From Dictyobacter aurantiacus (GTDB taxonomy: Bacteria; Chloroflexota; Ktedonobacteria; Ktedonobacterales; Ktedonobacteraceae), in NCBI RefSeq assembly GCF_003967515.1, contig NZ_BIFQ01000001.1, forward strand, positions 2,976,001 through 3,040,000: a stretch of 64,000 bases of DNA. The letters run 5' to 3'. Shown here one piece after another: positions 55,006 through 63,717 of this stretch; the first letter of the stretch is position 1, and each line of letters starts with the position of its first letter. The notes beneath the pieces are model-generated. The model had not been told where the DNA came from. It was given only the letters and a program-made list of their open reading frames with translations, and made no database searches. The position numbers were made by a program, and so were the translations under genes.

Positions 55006-55575
55006 GTGTCTGTCTGCCTTTCAAAACGTGGTAAAACGTCTTGATGCTACCAGGCCCGCTCTTGATCGGCTGCGACAGCCTCTTTTGACACATTTTACCA
55101 CTTTGTTGTTCATCGATTGCTAGAACTGTTGTCAGCCCTGTTAAAAATTCTCAAGCTTTGATTGTACACGAATGGTTGTGATGGAGGAGTAAGAAAAGTG
55201 TTACCTGGTACTTTCAATCCTCTCCATATCATTCTATCATCATTTCAATCGTGTAGAACCTCAGCTTTAAGACCCGGACTACCTGGCTGGAACGTCTCCA
55301 AACGTTCACTATGCCTTGCTGAACCCGGGCAAGTTGTCAGATAGAAATTATTAGTTTGCCCTCCTGGTTTGGGATGCACGGGCCGCGCTCAAAGAGCACC
55401 AGATAGATAAAAACGCAATGGTTCCCTAATAAAGAACCGGTCTCTGAAGGGTTTTGTGGCACCCTCTGTTCTCCTGGTTTTTGATTGAGAGTAAGAATCA
55501 GATACTCAAGTATATCATATAGTAGATAGTGGCATTTCAGATAGTAGTTTTGGCTCTCCCTATTGGTTCTCGTTG
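55006..55575. other. Intergenic region, 570 bp, no gene found
   Basis: It lies between the start of the response regulator and the end of the unknown protein gene, both on the minus strand. Short open frames (for example 55162-55344) lack ribosome sites. No RNA gene, repeat or strong hairpin was recognised. Confidence 0.5.
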
Positions 55576-56223
55576 CTAAGAGGCATTGGCGGCTTTATCC
55601 CAGGGTAACTGTTGCCAGCGATTCAGCTGGGCAAAACCAAAGCCGGCAGCGGTGAGGGTGCCCTTAAAGCCAGCTGGCACCATCTCAAAATGCGTAGCCA
55701 GATTACGAGGGAAGATGCCCAGATCGAAGACCCATGGATCGCCCGCCGTCTCGACAATGGCCCGCCAGACCTGGTTTTCCTGCCACTCATTGGTAAAATA
55801 TGCTCCCACCTCGTTAAACTCGCGGGCCAGTATCTGCAAAATACTCCAGATGCTCGCGCCGGCCTCTTGCGTATAAGGCGCAGGAATATCTTCCTGCAAC
55901 TGTTCGCTATCGACCAGAAAGTTCAAACCGAGCCAGGAGGGTAGCTCCTCCAGACTGGGGACGGCTGGTTGCGTATAGAGCGAAACCTCTATACCCGCGC
56001 ACTCAAGCGTAGGTGCATCGGGTGGTGCCAGGCGCAGGGGCGCGGCATAAATATCGCCAAAGGCATCATTGTCGTTGCCTGGCCAGGTAATTTCCGTGAC
56101 CCATGACAACACCTGCTGATCGTTGCAGCCCAGGAGTTGCAGCGTATGCTGAAATCGCCGCAACACCTCGGGAAAGGTTGCCTGGGTACAGGAGGCAAAA
56201 GTTTGTATCTGTGCTTGTGACAT
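55576..56223 (-). CDS. Unknown protein, 215 residues
   Basis: The sequence is acidic and aromatic-rich, with no signal peptide or membrane helix and no family I recognise. It contains WVTEITWPGNDNDAFGDIYA and PSWLGLNFLVDSEQLQEDI near the middle and ends WQQLPWDKAANAS. A ribosome site AAGAGAAAG lies before the ATG. It starts 14 bp after the gpsA stop, so it is probably co-transcribed with gpsA. Confidence 0.6.
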   Translation of the reverse strand: MSQAQIQTFASCTQATFPEVLRRFQHTLQLLGCNDQQVLSWVTEITWPGNDNDAFGDIYAAPLRLAPPDAPTLECAGIEVSLYTQPAVPSLEELPSWLGLNFLVDSEQLQEDIPAPYTQEAGASIWSILQILAREFNEVGAYFTNEWQENQVWRAIVETAGDPWVFDLGIFPRNLATHFEMVPAGFKGTLTAAGFGFAQLNRWQQLPWDKAANAS

Positions 56224-56237
56224 ATTCTTTCTCTTCT

Positions 56238-57245
56238 TTACAAATCTTCTAGCTCGCCTTTGGGATCACGCATCATCAGTTCCAGTACGGCTTTTCGTGG
56301 GTCCAGGCCCTCAAAGAGTATCTGGCTTAAGAGTCTGGCGATCGGCATCTCTACATTGTAGCGATCCGCCATCCGTAACGCGGCCCGGGTGGTTGAGACC
56401 CCTTCCGCCACGCTATGGGTGGATTTGAGGATATCGGCCAGCTTCTCTCCACCGGCCAGCCTCCGACCGAGCTGCTGATTGCGGCTCAAAGGACTGGCGC
56501 AGGTCCCCACCAGGTCACCCATACCCGCCAGGCCCGCGAAGGTCAAAGGATTCGCACCGGCCGCGACCCCCAGGCGCGAGATCTCCGCCAGCCCGCGTGT
56601 AATGATAGCCGCCTTCGCGTTTTCTCCATAGCCCAGGCCATCGTTGAAACCGGCGCCGATAGCGATAATATTTTTAAGCGCGCCACCCAACTCCACCCCA
56701 ATCACATCGTTGGATGTATACACGCGGAAGGTATTGAAATTGATAATGTCCTGGGCTGCCCTGGCAACGTCCGCGTTATAGGCCGCGACCACGGCGGCCG
56801 TCGGCTTGCCTTCAGCCACCTCGCGCGATAGATTGGGACCGCTGAGGGCCGCGATCCGTTGTTGCGCATCTGGTATCTCTTCCGCGATTACCTCGGTCAT
56901 GCGCTGCAGGCTGTTAATCTCAATGCCCTTACTGGCGTTCACCAGCAACGTCTGGCGTGAGAGATGAGGAGTCAGCAGCCGCAGATTTTCGCGCAATTTT
57001 TGTGAAGGGGTTACCAGTAGCAGCATATCCTTCTGCTGTACCGCCTCCGCGCTATCTGAGGTAACACGTACGGCCTCGGGAAAATGTATGCCTGGGAGAA
57101 ACACACTGTTCTCTCTGGCATGCTGCATTTCAAGGGCCCGCTCCGGCCGGTGGTCCCAGATGGTGGCGGCGATGCCTTTGCGTGCCAGCAAGATCGCCAG
57201 TGTCGTGCCCCAGGCACCACTGCCAATGACACCAACAGATACCAT
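56238..57245 (-). CDS. gpsA: Glycerol-3-phosphate dehydrogenase [NAD(P)+]
   Basis: 335 residues from the ATG at 57245, with GAGGAG 8 nt upstream; an upstream frame adds 16 unlike residues. GpsA makes sn-glycerol-3-phosphate for phospholipids. The NAD(P) loop GVIGSGAWGTTLAI (about 4-17), the motif NASKGIE, the catalytic lysine in GVELGGALKNIIAIGAGFNDGLGYG and the GMGDLVGTC stretch are all normal. Length is typical. Confidence 0.96.
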   Translation of the reverse strand: MVSVGVIGSGAWGTTLAILLARKGIAATIWDHRPERALEMQHARENSVFLPGIHFPEAVRVTSDSAEAVQQKDMLLLVTPSQKLRENLRLLTPHLSRQTLLVNASKGIEINSLQRMTEVIAEEIPDAQQRIAALSGPNLSREVAEGKPTAAVVAAYNADVARAAQDIINFNTFRVYTSNDVIGVELGGALKNIIAIGAGFNDGLGYGENAKAAIITRGLAEISRLGVAAGANPLTFAGLAGMGDLVGTCASPLSRNQQLGRRLAGGEKLADILKSTHSVAEGVSTTRAALRMADRYNVEMPIARLLSQILFEGLDPRKAVLELMMRDPKGELEDL

Positions 57246-57390
57246 CACAAAATCTCCTCTATCGATATGTACCGATACCATATGAGGTATCACCTGTACG
57301 AGTGTAGCGTACTACATAGGTGCAACCGGCTACTTTATATTACCAGCAGGTTGAACAAGGCCATTGTAACATAGTTAAGGATATCCCGGC

Positions 57391-57444
57391 TTGACAAACG
57401 GGCAAAAATAGTTAGACTTAGGATATAGTTTGCTTGTCAACTAT
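57391..57444 (+). promoter_or_regulatory. Amylase promoter region with MarR-type operator, site 1
   Basis: ATAGTTTGCTTGTCAACTAT (57425-57444) reads as an imperfect palindrome and matches the reverse of site 2 (59421-59440) at 17 of 20 bases. Promoter boxes are ambiguous: TTGACA (57391) 16 nt TAGACT (57413), or TTGTCA (57434) 17 nt GATATT (57457). Either way the site overlaps the start of transcription or the -35 box. Confidence 0.55.
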
Positions 57445-57480
57445 ATTTTTTTTTACGATATTGTGTAGAAGCCAGCATAG

Positions 57481-59394
57481 ATGCCGGTTTCTAATGAAGA
57501 GGTACGTGTCGGAATGACTCAAGTTGTGGACTTCTTTTTTTCTCCCTATGCTTCCGCGCACACGCGACGTTTCAAGGCCGCGGTCGAAGATGGACTGGCG
57601 CATTTAAGCCAGATCCAACCGCTTGATCCCAGGCCCGGACAGGACGTTACGCTCTCCTTGTTTGTCAATGTGGACCGGCCCATTGAGCGGGTTGCCATAT
57701 ATTACACGACAGATGGTAGTGAGCCGGTTGGTGAAAGAGGTAGTGCCGAGCGAGGCACGGTTATTTTTGCCGAACCGACGGATCGGCAGCAGTATAACGC
57801 CGATTGCGGTCAGATAGCGCGTATCTGGCAGGCGGTGATACCTGCTCAGGAAGATGGGATCCTGGTGCGCTATCGTGCCGATGGTTGGAGCCTGAGTGAT
57901 CCCTGTCTGCACTGGTATGCCGATCGGGTGGACCCTGTAACCATGCCGCAGAAAAAGGGACGTTGCTTCGCCTATCATGTTGATCGCTGGGAAGCGCCCG
58001 CGTGGTGGCATGAGGCCGTCGTCTACCAGATATTTGTTGACCGCTTTAGTGCGGCCCATGATGAGCCACCTCTACACAGCGAAGAGACGCGCGGCATCAC
58101 AGACTTCTTTGGCGGCACTCTGCGTGGCATTCTCGAAAAGCTAGACTATATTCAAGCGCTGGGCGTCAACTGCCTGTGGCTCTCTCCTTTATTTGAGAGT
58201 CCCACCCATCATGGATATAATCCATCAGACTACCACCATGTCGCCAGGCGATATGGAACCGATGAGATGCTGCGGCGCTTAATTCAAGAGGCTCACCAGC
58301 GCGGTATGCGCGTCTTATTGGATTTTGTGGCCAATCATACCTCCGACGAGCACTTCGCTTTTGTCGATGCTCTCAGCAATCCAGATAGTTCCTATGCCAG
58401 CTGGTACGACTTTACAGATGAGCTACCGCATGCGTATCGCAGCTATGCCATGGTGCAGAGCATGCCTGAGCTGAGCACGGATGAGCCCGGTGTGCGTGAA
58501 TACCTCAATGGAGCCGCCCTCTACTGGCTGGAGCATTATGGCGCGGATGGACTGCGGCTGGATTATGTCCCTGGTCCCTCACACGCTTTCTGGACCTCAT
58601 TTCAGCAGGCCGTCAAAACGGCGCATCCCGACGCGCTGACCATTGGCGAGATCACCTCACCGATGTCCGAGATCGTCGATTACGCTGGTCGCATGGACGG
58701 CTTTATGGACTTCCCACTTTCCGCTATGCTACGGCGCACCTTTGCGCTGCGTGAGCACACCCTGCAAGAGCTCTTGAGCTTCCTGGATGCCCATAGCCAG
58801 CAGATTCCTCCAAGTATGAGCAAGGCGGTCGTCGTCGATAACCATGATATGCATCGCTTCCTCTGGTTGGCGGATGGACAGCGCGATCGCCTGAAGCTGG
58901 CCACGGCGTTCCAGATGACGCTCGAAGGAACGCCCATCATCTATTATGGTACTGAAGTCGGCCTGTCACAGAGCGATGACGCGCATAAAGAGAACGCCTA
59001 TTGTCGCGCTCCCATGATCTGGGGCGAGCAACAGGACTATGATATGCTGGCCTACTATCGCCGCCTGGTCGCGCTACGCCATCAGTACCGGGTTCTGCAA
59101 AACGGAAAGCGGCGAAAAATTGTTGTTGAATCCGATGTTGATTCAGCACAAGTTGGTGCGTATATACGGTATAATAATGAAGATTATGTGCTGGTTGTTT
59201 TGAACAATAGCGAGCAAACGGCACATGTAAGCGTTCAATTGGATAATGTACTCAACGATGGTAGGCCGCTGCCCGCGCATCTATGTGCGATGCTTGCAAG
59301 GCCAGAAATGGAGGCCGTGCTCCCAATCCATGCAGGCCGGCTCGAAATCAGCCTGCCTCCATTGAGTGCTGAGATATGCGTATCTCAAAAATAG
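57481..59394 (+). CDS. GH13 alpha-amylase family enzyme (cyclomaltodextrinase/neopullulanase type)
   Basis: 637 residues; the start may instead be the ATG at 57514. An N-terminal beta domain of about 170 residues (TRRFKAAVEDG to HWYADRV) resembles the CBM34-like domain of cyclomaltodextrinases. The catalytic barrel shows VYQIFVDRFS, region I DFVANHTS (about 278), region II GLRLDYVPG with nucleophile D360, region III TIGEI with acid/base E389 and region IV VVDNHD with D451. No signal peptide is seen, so it is cytoplasmic and would act on imported maltodextrins. The downstream MarR and ABC genes support this. Confidence 0.92.
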   Translation: MPVSNEEVRVGMTQVVDFFFSPYASAHTRRFKAAVEDGLAHLSQIQPLDPRPGQDVTLSLFVNVDRPIERVAIYYTTDGSEPVGERGSAERGTVIFAEPTDRQQYNADCGQIARIWQAVIPAQEDGILVRYRADGWSLSDPCLHWYADRVDPVTMPQKKGRCFAYHVDRWEAPAWWHEAVVYQIFVDRFSAAHDEPPLHSEETRGITDFFGGTLRGILEKLDYIQALGVNCLWLSPLFESPTHHGYNPSDYHHVARRYGTDEMLRRLIQEAHQRGMRVLLDFVANHTSDEHFAFVDALSNPDSSYASWYDFTDELPHAYRSYAMVQSMPELSTDEPGVREYLNGAALYWLEHYGADGLRLDYVPGPSHAFWTSFQQAVKTAHPDALTIGEITSPMSEIVDYAGRMDGFMDFPLSAMLRRTFALREHTLQELLSFLDAHSQQIPPSMSKAVVVDNHDMHRFLWLADGQRDRLKLATAFQMTLEGTPIIYYGTEVGLSQSDDAHKENAYCRAPMIWGEQQDYDMLAYYRRLVALRHQYRVLQNGKRRKIVVESDVDSAQVGAYIRYNNEDYVLVVLNNSEQTAHVSVQLDNVLNDGRPLPAHLCAMLARPEMEAVLPIHAGRLEISLPPLSAEICVSQK

Positions 59395-59420
59395 TTTTTG
59401 TTTAGAAAATTTACCACTAA

Positions 59421-59453
59421 ATAGTTGACAATTAAACTGTTTGTCGGTATACT
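59421..59453 (+). promoter_or_regulatory. MarR promoter with overlapping operator, site 2
   Basis: TTGACA (59425-59430), 17 nt, TATACT (59448-59453). The -35 lies inside ATAGTTGACAATTAAACTGT (59421-59440), the partner of site 1, so a bound repressor would block the polymerase. Confidence 0.75.
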
Positions 59454-59505
59454 TTTCAATAGAAATTACCAGATCTTCCCTGGGGAAATGGGAAAGGTGA
59501 TATTC

Positions 59506-59976
59506 ATGGGTCCAGTTAGCAAGGGTGCTGGCATCGAACTCGAAATCTATCAGTTGTTGTCCAAAACGTTCATTTTGCTAGATGATAGCGATAATCGTTT
59601 CTTCGCCGACTATGGATTGAGTACCAGGCAGTATTGGGCATTACAGCATTTAGATGAAGTGCATGGTCGTTCGATGGTTGATTTAAGTCGGTTGCTGATA
59701 ACCGACAAGAGCAATGTCACAGGAATTGTAGATCGCTTGCAACATCTTAATCTAGTCAGGCGAGTTCCAAGTGTACAAGACCGTCGGGTGACCCTGATCA
59801 CGCTAACAGCGGAGGGAAGCCGTTTACGTGAGAAGATCGACACGCAACATACCTTACGCATTCGTGAGTTGATGAGCGTGCTGGATATTTCTAAACAAAA
59901 GATACTCTTTGAGTGTCTAACATCGGTAAGTCAGAGCATTGAAAATGAGTTGCACCAGGTCGATACTGGTCAATAG
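59506..59976 (+). CDS. MarR-family transcriptional regulator
   Basis: 156 residues from the ATG at 59506 (GAAAGGTG upstream); earlier starts fall inside the promoter. The winged helix is visible as YGLSTRQYWALQHLDEV, RSMVDLSRLLITDKSNVTGIVDRL (recognition helix) and the wing RRVPSVQDRRVTLITLTAEG. MarR proteins act as dimers on short palindromes and lose DNA when a ligand binds. Operator-like sites before the amylase gene and before this gene, and a weaker one before malE, make it the likely repressor of the whole glucan region. A LacI-type regulator would be the usual choice. Confidence 0.87.
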   Translation: MGPVSKGAGIELEIYQLLSKTFILLDDSDNRFFADYGLSTRQYWALQHLDEVHGRSMVDLSRLLITDKSNVTGIVDRLQHLNLVRRVPSVQDRRVTLITLTAEGSRLREKIDTQHTLRIRELMSVLDISKQKILFECLTSVSQSIENELHQVDTGQ

Positions 59977-60371
59977 GGATAACTGTTCGTATTCTTTGAG
60001 CTCTGGTACAGCAGCGTTGCGGTAATAACTGAGACGTTGGCCCGTGGGTTGGCATGCCATCGATAGATTGGCTCACTTCACGGTCGCCAATTATTTACCT
60101 CTCATGCACACTCTGCCCGTATACCGTTCAACATATACACAGATCATCCCCCTTTTTTCAAAAACGCAGGCTATATCGGCTCTCGGCTTGTCTTATAAGT
60201 AAGAACAAAGTCTGGAAAGCTGACTCCCAGGTTTTCTTTTGCAAGCTGATGCTCAGCTCGTGCTAACCCCTTATGCCTTGTATAGGCATAAGGTTATCAG
60301 GACATGATGTTTTTCGTCTATGGATGAGAACAAGAAAAAGTTGAGTTTAACTATATTTGGAGGATTAGATC
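59977..60371. other. Intergenic region before the ABC operon
   Basis: About 395 bp. It holds a 10-bp hairpin CCTTATGCCT-TGTAT-AGGCATAAGG (60269-60293) without a T-run and the third operator-like site at 60339-60354. No gene or clear sigma-70 pair is seen. Confidence 0.55.
60339..60354 (+). promoter_or_regulatory. Weaker MarR operator-like site 3
   Basis: AGTTGAGTTTAACTAT keeps the AGTT and AACTAT halves of sites 1 and 2, but the inner spacing is 6 nt rather than 8. It lies just before the malE-like ribosome site. Confidence 0.35.
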
Positions 60372-61625
60372 ATGTTATCTAAACGCGTGATCACGAGTTT
60401 CCTTTCACTGGCCATGTTGTGCGCCCTGTTGATCTCGGCGTGCGGTGGCAATGCCGACGGAGCGAAAAGTTCGGGCCCATCGAATCAACCCGAGACCATT
60501 ACGATCTGGCACAGCTGGCAGGGCGACTACTTAAATGCCAAGAAGGCCATCTTTGACGCCTACCATAAGCAGCATCCAAACATCACTATCAAGCTGGTGC
60601 AACAGGATCAGCTGGTCGACAAATCCATCACCGCGCTCAAGGGTGGTAAGGGACCGGATATTATCGCCTGGACCGACGACTCCCTGGGCCAACTGGCCGC
60701 CAGCCACATGGTTGTGCCGATGGATCAGTACCTGAGCTCTGATTACATCAAATCGACCTTTACTCCTGCCGCCGCCAAGGCTGTGACCTACAATGGCAAG
60801 ATCTACGGCGTACCCGAGACCACTGAAGCTATCACCATCATGTACAACAAGCAGCTGGTCAAAGACACGGATATGCCCAGGACCACGGATGATATGCTGA
60901 ACTTTGCCAAAACTTACCAGCAGAAGAATCCGGGCAAGTATGGTATCGTGTGGCCAACTGAGGACGCCTACTTCAACGCTCCCTGGTTCTATGGCTTCGG
61001 TGGCAACTACGTGACCGAGGATGGAAACGTTGGAGTCAATTCCTCCAGGTCCCTGCAGGCGGCTCAATTCATCAGCTCTTTCCGCCCATACATGCCAAAA
61101 CAGATCAGCTATGATATCGCCTCCTCTCTCTTTACCGAGGGCAAAGCGGCCGCCATCATCAACGGTCCATGGTCTTATGCCGACTATGCCACCAAGTCCA
61201 AAATGGATATCGGTTTTGCCCAGCTGCCAACTATCTCTGGCCTCAATACTCCAGCGACCCCATTCGTAGGCGTAAAGTCGCTGTGGATGACCAAGATCGC
61301 GAAAGATCCAGCTACCGTGGCCGACATCATGAAGTTCTACACCAACAAAGACAATCAGCTAAGCATGATCAAAGCTACCAGCGAGATCCCGGCCAACGCC
61401 GCCGCTGCTTCTGACAAGGCGGTGACCGATAACGCAGCCATCGCTGCCTACGCAACCCAGGTCAAAGTCGGTGTTCCGATGCCCAACACTCCTTACATGT
61501 CCGCTTTGTGGAAGCCTGTACAGGATGCCCTGACCGCGGTGTGGTCAGGTAGCCAGTCCGTCAACGCCGCCTTCAACGCTGCCCAGAAAGCCGGCGAACA
61601 GGGCGTCAAGGGCATTAATTCCTAA
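60372..61625 (+). CDS. Maltodextrin/sugar ABC transporter substrate-binding lipoprotein
   Basis: 417 residues; GGAGG lies 9 nt before the ATG. A lipoprotein signal peptide ends in the lipobox LISAC, with the cysteine near residue 24. The mature protein has the family 1 binding-protein fold: ETITIWHSWQGDYLNAKKAI, VPETTEAITIMYNKQLV and GKAAAIINGPWSY match MalE/cyclodextrin-binding proteins. It would capture sugars outside the membrane for the two permeases downstream. A 132-bp gap with a hairpin separates it from the permease gene. No ATPase gene (malK/msmK) is in the window. Confidence 0.92.
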   Translation: MLSKRVITSFLSLAMLCALLISACGGNADGAKSSGPSNQPETITIWHSWQGDYLNAKKAIFDAYHKQHPNITIKLVQQDQLVDKSITALKGGKGPDIIAWTDDSLGQLAASHMVVPMDQYLSSDYIKSTFTPAAAKAVTYNGKIYGVPETTEAITIMYNKQLVKDTDMPRTTDDMLNFAKTYQQKNPGKYGIVWPTEDAYFNAPWFYGFGGNYVTEDGNVGVNSSRSLQAAQFISSFRPYMPKQISYDIASSLFTEGKAAAIINGPWSYADYATKSKMDIGFAQLPTISGLNTPATPFVGVKSLWMTKIAKDPATVADIMKFYTNKDNQLSMIKATSEIPANAAAASDKAVTDNAAIAAYATQVKVGVPMPNTPYMSALWKPVQDALTAVWSGSQSVNAAFNAAQKAGEQGVKGINS

Positions 61626-61651
61626 ATCCGTCAGCATCTAAACAATTGTTG

Positions 61652-61685
61652 TGCTGGGGAAGGCACAATGCTCATTCCCCCAGCA
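61652..61685 (+). repeat. malE-malF intergenic hairpin
   Basis: TGCTGGGG pairs with CCCCAGCA around a loop containing the C-rich bulge; the flanks AATTGTT/AACAATT extend the fold. It could protect the binding-protein mRNA 3' end or cause partial termination, giving more binding protein than permease. Confidence 0.55.
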
Positions 61686-61757
61686 CAGCATAACAATTTT
61701 GAAAGGCTCTACTCTCATGCTGAGTGTACCTGACGTTCTCAGAAGGAGCGAGTAGCA

Positions 61758-62678
61758 ATGTTCAGAGTCAAACGTTCACAGATTTTTCTCTATCTGCTAC
61801 CGATGCTGCTAACCATTGCGGTTATTAACCTCACTCCCATTATCTATACCATCTATCTCTCGCTCACCAACAATACGCTATTCAATAACGAATACAACTT
61901 TGCGGGTCTGAACAGCTATACCTACTGGTTTAGCGTTGCCAACGGCGATTTAATTTATGTGTTAGGGATCACTTTGCTGTATGTAGCGGTCTGTATCGCA
62001 CTCTTTTTAATCATCGGCCTGGCGACCGCGCTGGCACTCAATAATCAGAAGGTAAAGGGGCTGCCCTTCTGGCGCGTGGTATTGCTGGTACCCTGGGCGA
62101 CGCCATACGCGATTACCTCCTTGATCTGGAAGTTCCTCTTCAACTATGACTTCGGTCCCCTTAACCAGATCGGACGCGTCTTCTTTGGTCCCAAATTTGG
62201 TATTCCCTGGTTGACCGATCCCACCTGGGCCTTTATCGCCGTAGTAATGGTCAACGTGTGGCTCTCGTATCCCTTCTTCACCGTGGTGATTCTGGGCGCG
62301 CTCCAGAGCGTGCCGGCGGAACTGGGAGAGGCCGCCAACGTCGATGGCGCCAACGCCTGGCAGCGCTTCCGCGCCGTGACATTGCCCTTGCTGATCCCTG
62401 CCATTACGCCCGCGACCATCCTGAGCGCGATTACCACCTTCCAGATGTTCGGAGTTGTCTACTTGATCACGCAGGGAGGTCCAATCACCAGCGCCGATAA
62501 ACCGGGTGCCACCTCATTTGTCATGGTGTATATCTACAACAAAGTGCTGGGTCAGAACGCGGGTAACATCCACTATGCGCAGATCGCCGCTTTCGCCATC
62601 CTGGTCTTTATTGTACTGGGCTCGGTAACGTTCCTGACCCGTACGCTGGGTAGTTCCTCAAAGGAGGCTATGGCATGA
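61758..62678 (+). CDS. Sugar ABC transporter permease 1 (MalF-like)
   Basis: 306 residues with six predicted membrane helices. The cytoplasmic EAA loop is seen as ELGEAANVDGANAWQRFRAVTLPLL (family form EAAxxDGAxxxQxFxxItlPll), which contacts the ATPase. The compact N-terminus, without the large MalF periplasmic domain of E. coli, matches MalF/MsmF of Gram-positive-type systems. Its stop overlaps permease 2 by 4 bp. Confidence 0.93.
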   Translation: MFRVKRSQIFLYLLPMLLTIAVINLTPIIYTIYLSLTNNTLFNNEYNFAGLNSYTYWFSVANGDLIYVLGITLLYVAVCIALFLIIGLATALALNNQKVKGLPFWRVVLLVPWATPYAITSLIWKFLFNYDFGPLNQIGRVFFGPKFGIPWLTDPTWAFIAVVMVNVWLSYPFFTVVILGALQSVPAELGEAANVDGANAWQRFRAVTLPLLIPAITPATILSAITTFQMFGVVYLITQGGPITSADKPGATSFVMVYIYNKVLGQNAGNIHYAQIAAFAILVFIVLGSVTFLTRTLGSSSKEAMA

Positions 62679-63646
62679 GCAAAAATATCACCACAACTGC
62701 GCCGAAGCCGGTTCCTGCCACAGATGACGTTGTATCGCCTGTGGAGTCGACCGAGCACAGACGCTATCGCGCCCGCATCGATGCCAAGATTCGCCGCCGC
62801 AAAGTGACGACCGCTTTTCAGCTCAGCTTGATCTATATCTTCCTGATCGTGATGACCACCTTCGCGCTGTTCCCGATTTATTTCGTAGTGCAGGCGTCAT
62901 TCGCTGGCAGCCAGAACCTGTACACGACGGATCTCCACCTGTTGCCGGTAAATCCCAGCCTGGATAACTATGTCTATGCCTTTACGCAGGAGCCACTGCT
63001 GGCCTGGCTGGGCAACACACTGTTTGTCTGTGGTTTATCGACCGTAGTAGGACTCTTCTTTTCGATGACCGGCGCGTATGCGCTCGCGCGCTTTCGCTTC
63101 CGGGGTCGTCGCATGTCCCTGAACCTCCTGCTGGTCCTCCAGTCCTTCCCCGGTCTGCTGGCCATCAGCGCCTACTACTATCTATTGCAGTATCTCAATC
63201 TGCTGGATAGCGCGCCCTTGTTTGGCCTGGCCCTGATCTATGTGTCTACCTCGATCGTGTTTAGCTGCTGGAATATCAAAGGTTACTTTGACACGCTGCC
63301 GGTTGAACTGGACCAGGCGGCTATTATTGATGGCGCTACGATGTGGCAGGCTTTCTGGCGTGTCGTTATGCCCCTGGCGACGCCCGCGCTGGCTGCCTCG
63401 GGACTTCTAATCTTCGTTGGTGGCTGGAGCGAGTTCGCGATCGCCAACTACATCTTGAACGCCAACGATACCGGCTCAAATCTCACCTTTATCCTGGGCC
63501 TCTATCGTCTGCAGGGTGACTTCCGTACCCCGTGGGGTTACTTTGCCGCCACATCGATCATCATATCCGTGCCGCTGGTAATCGTCTTCTTATTCGCCCA
63601 ACGCTTCTTCAAATCTGGTCTCACCGTCGGTAGCGTCAAAGGATAG
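62675..63646 (+). CDS. Sugar ABC transporter permease 2 (MalG-like)
   Basis: 323 residues, coupled to permease 1 (ATGA overlap). A 45-residue charged N-terminus precedes six membrane helices. The EAA loop is DQAAIIDGATMWQAFWRVVMPLATPAL. The C-terminal FFAQRFFKSGLTVGSVKG-like end (FKSGLTVGSVKG) is typical of MalG relatives. The pair forms the membrane channel of the importer. The stop lies 3 bp before palindrome L. Confidence 0.93.
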   Translation: MSKNITTTAPKPVPATDDVVSPVESTEHRRYRARIDAKIRRRKVTTAFQLSLIYIFLIVMTTFALFPIYFVVQASFAGSQNLYTTDLHLLPVNPSLDNYVYAFTQEPLLAWLGNTLFVCGLSTVVGLFFSMTGAYALARFRFRGRRMSLNLLLVLQSFPGLLAISAYYYLLQYLNLLDSAPLFGLALIYVSTSIVFSCWNIKGYFDTLPVELDQAAIIDGATMWQAFWRVVMPLATPALAASGLLIFVGGWSEFAIANYILNANDTGSNLTFILGLYRLQGDFRTPWGYFAATSIIISVPLVIVFLFAQRFFKSGLTVGSVKG

Positions 63647-63649
63647 AAC

Positions 63650-63717
63650 AATGCGATATGCATAAAAGAGACCGCCCGCGGCGCGCCGCGGGCGGTCTCT
63701 TTTATGCATATCGCATT
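63650..63717. terminator. 68-bp perfect palindrome L (34-bp arms), convergent
   Basis: Arms 63650-63683 and 63684-63717 with no spacer. The GC tip GACCGCCCGCGGCGC is followed by TCTCTTTT on each strand, so it can end both converging genes. Its edges touch the permease-2 stop and the hpt stop. Confidence 0.9.

Noticed and set aside
54628..57245. Response regulator, unknown protein and gpsA as one functional operon
   Set aside because: A 570-bp gap separates the response regulator from the other two, so only the unknown protein and gpsA are likely co-transcribed.
10464..63717. Long hairpins as copies of one insertion element or MITE
   Set aside because: The arm sequences share no common motif, there are no target-site duplications, and the elements sit at gene ends rather than at random.
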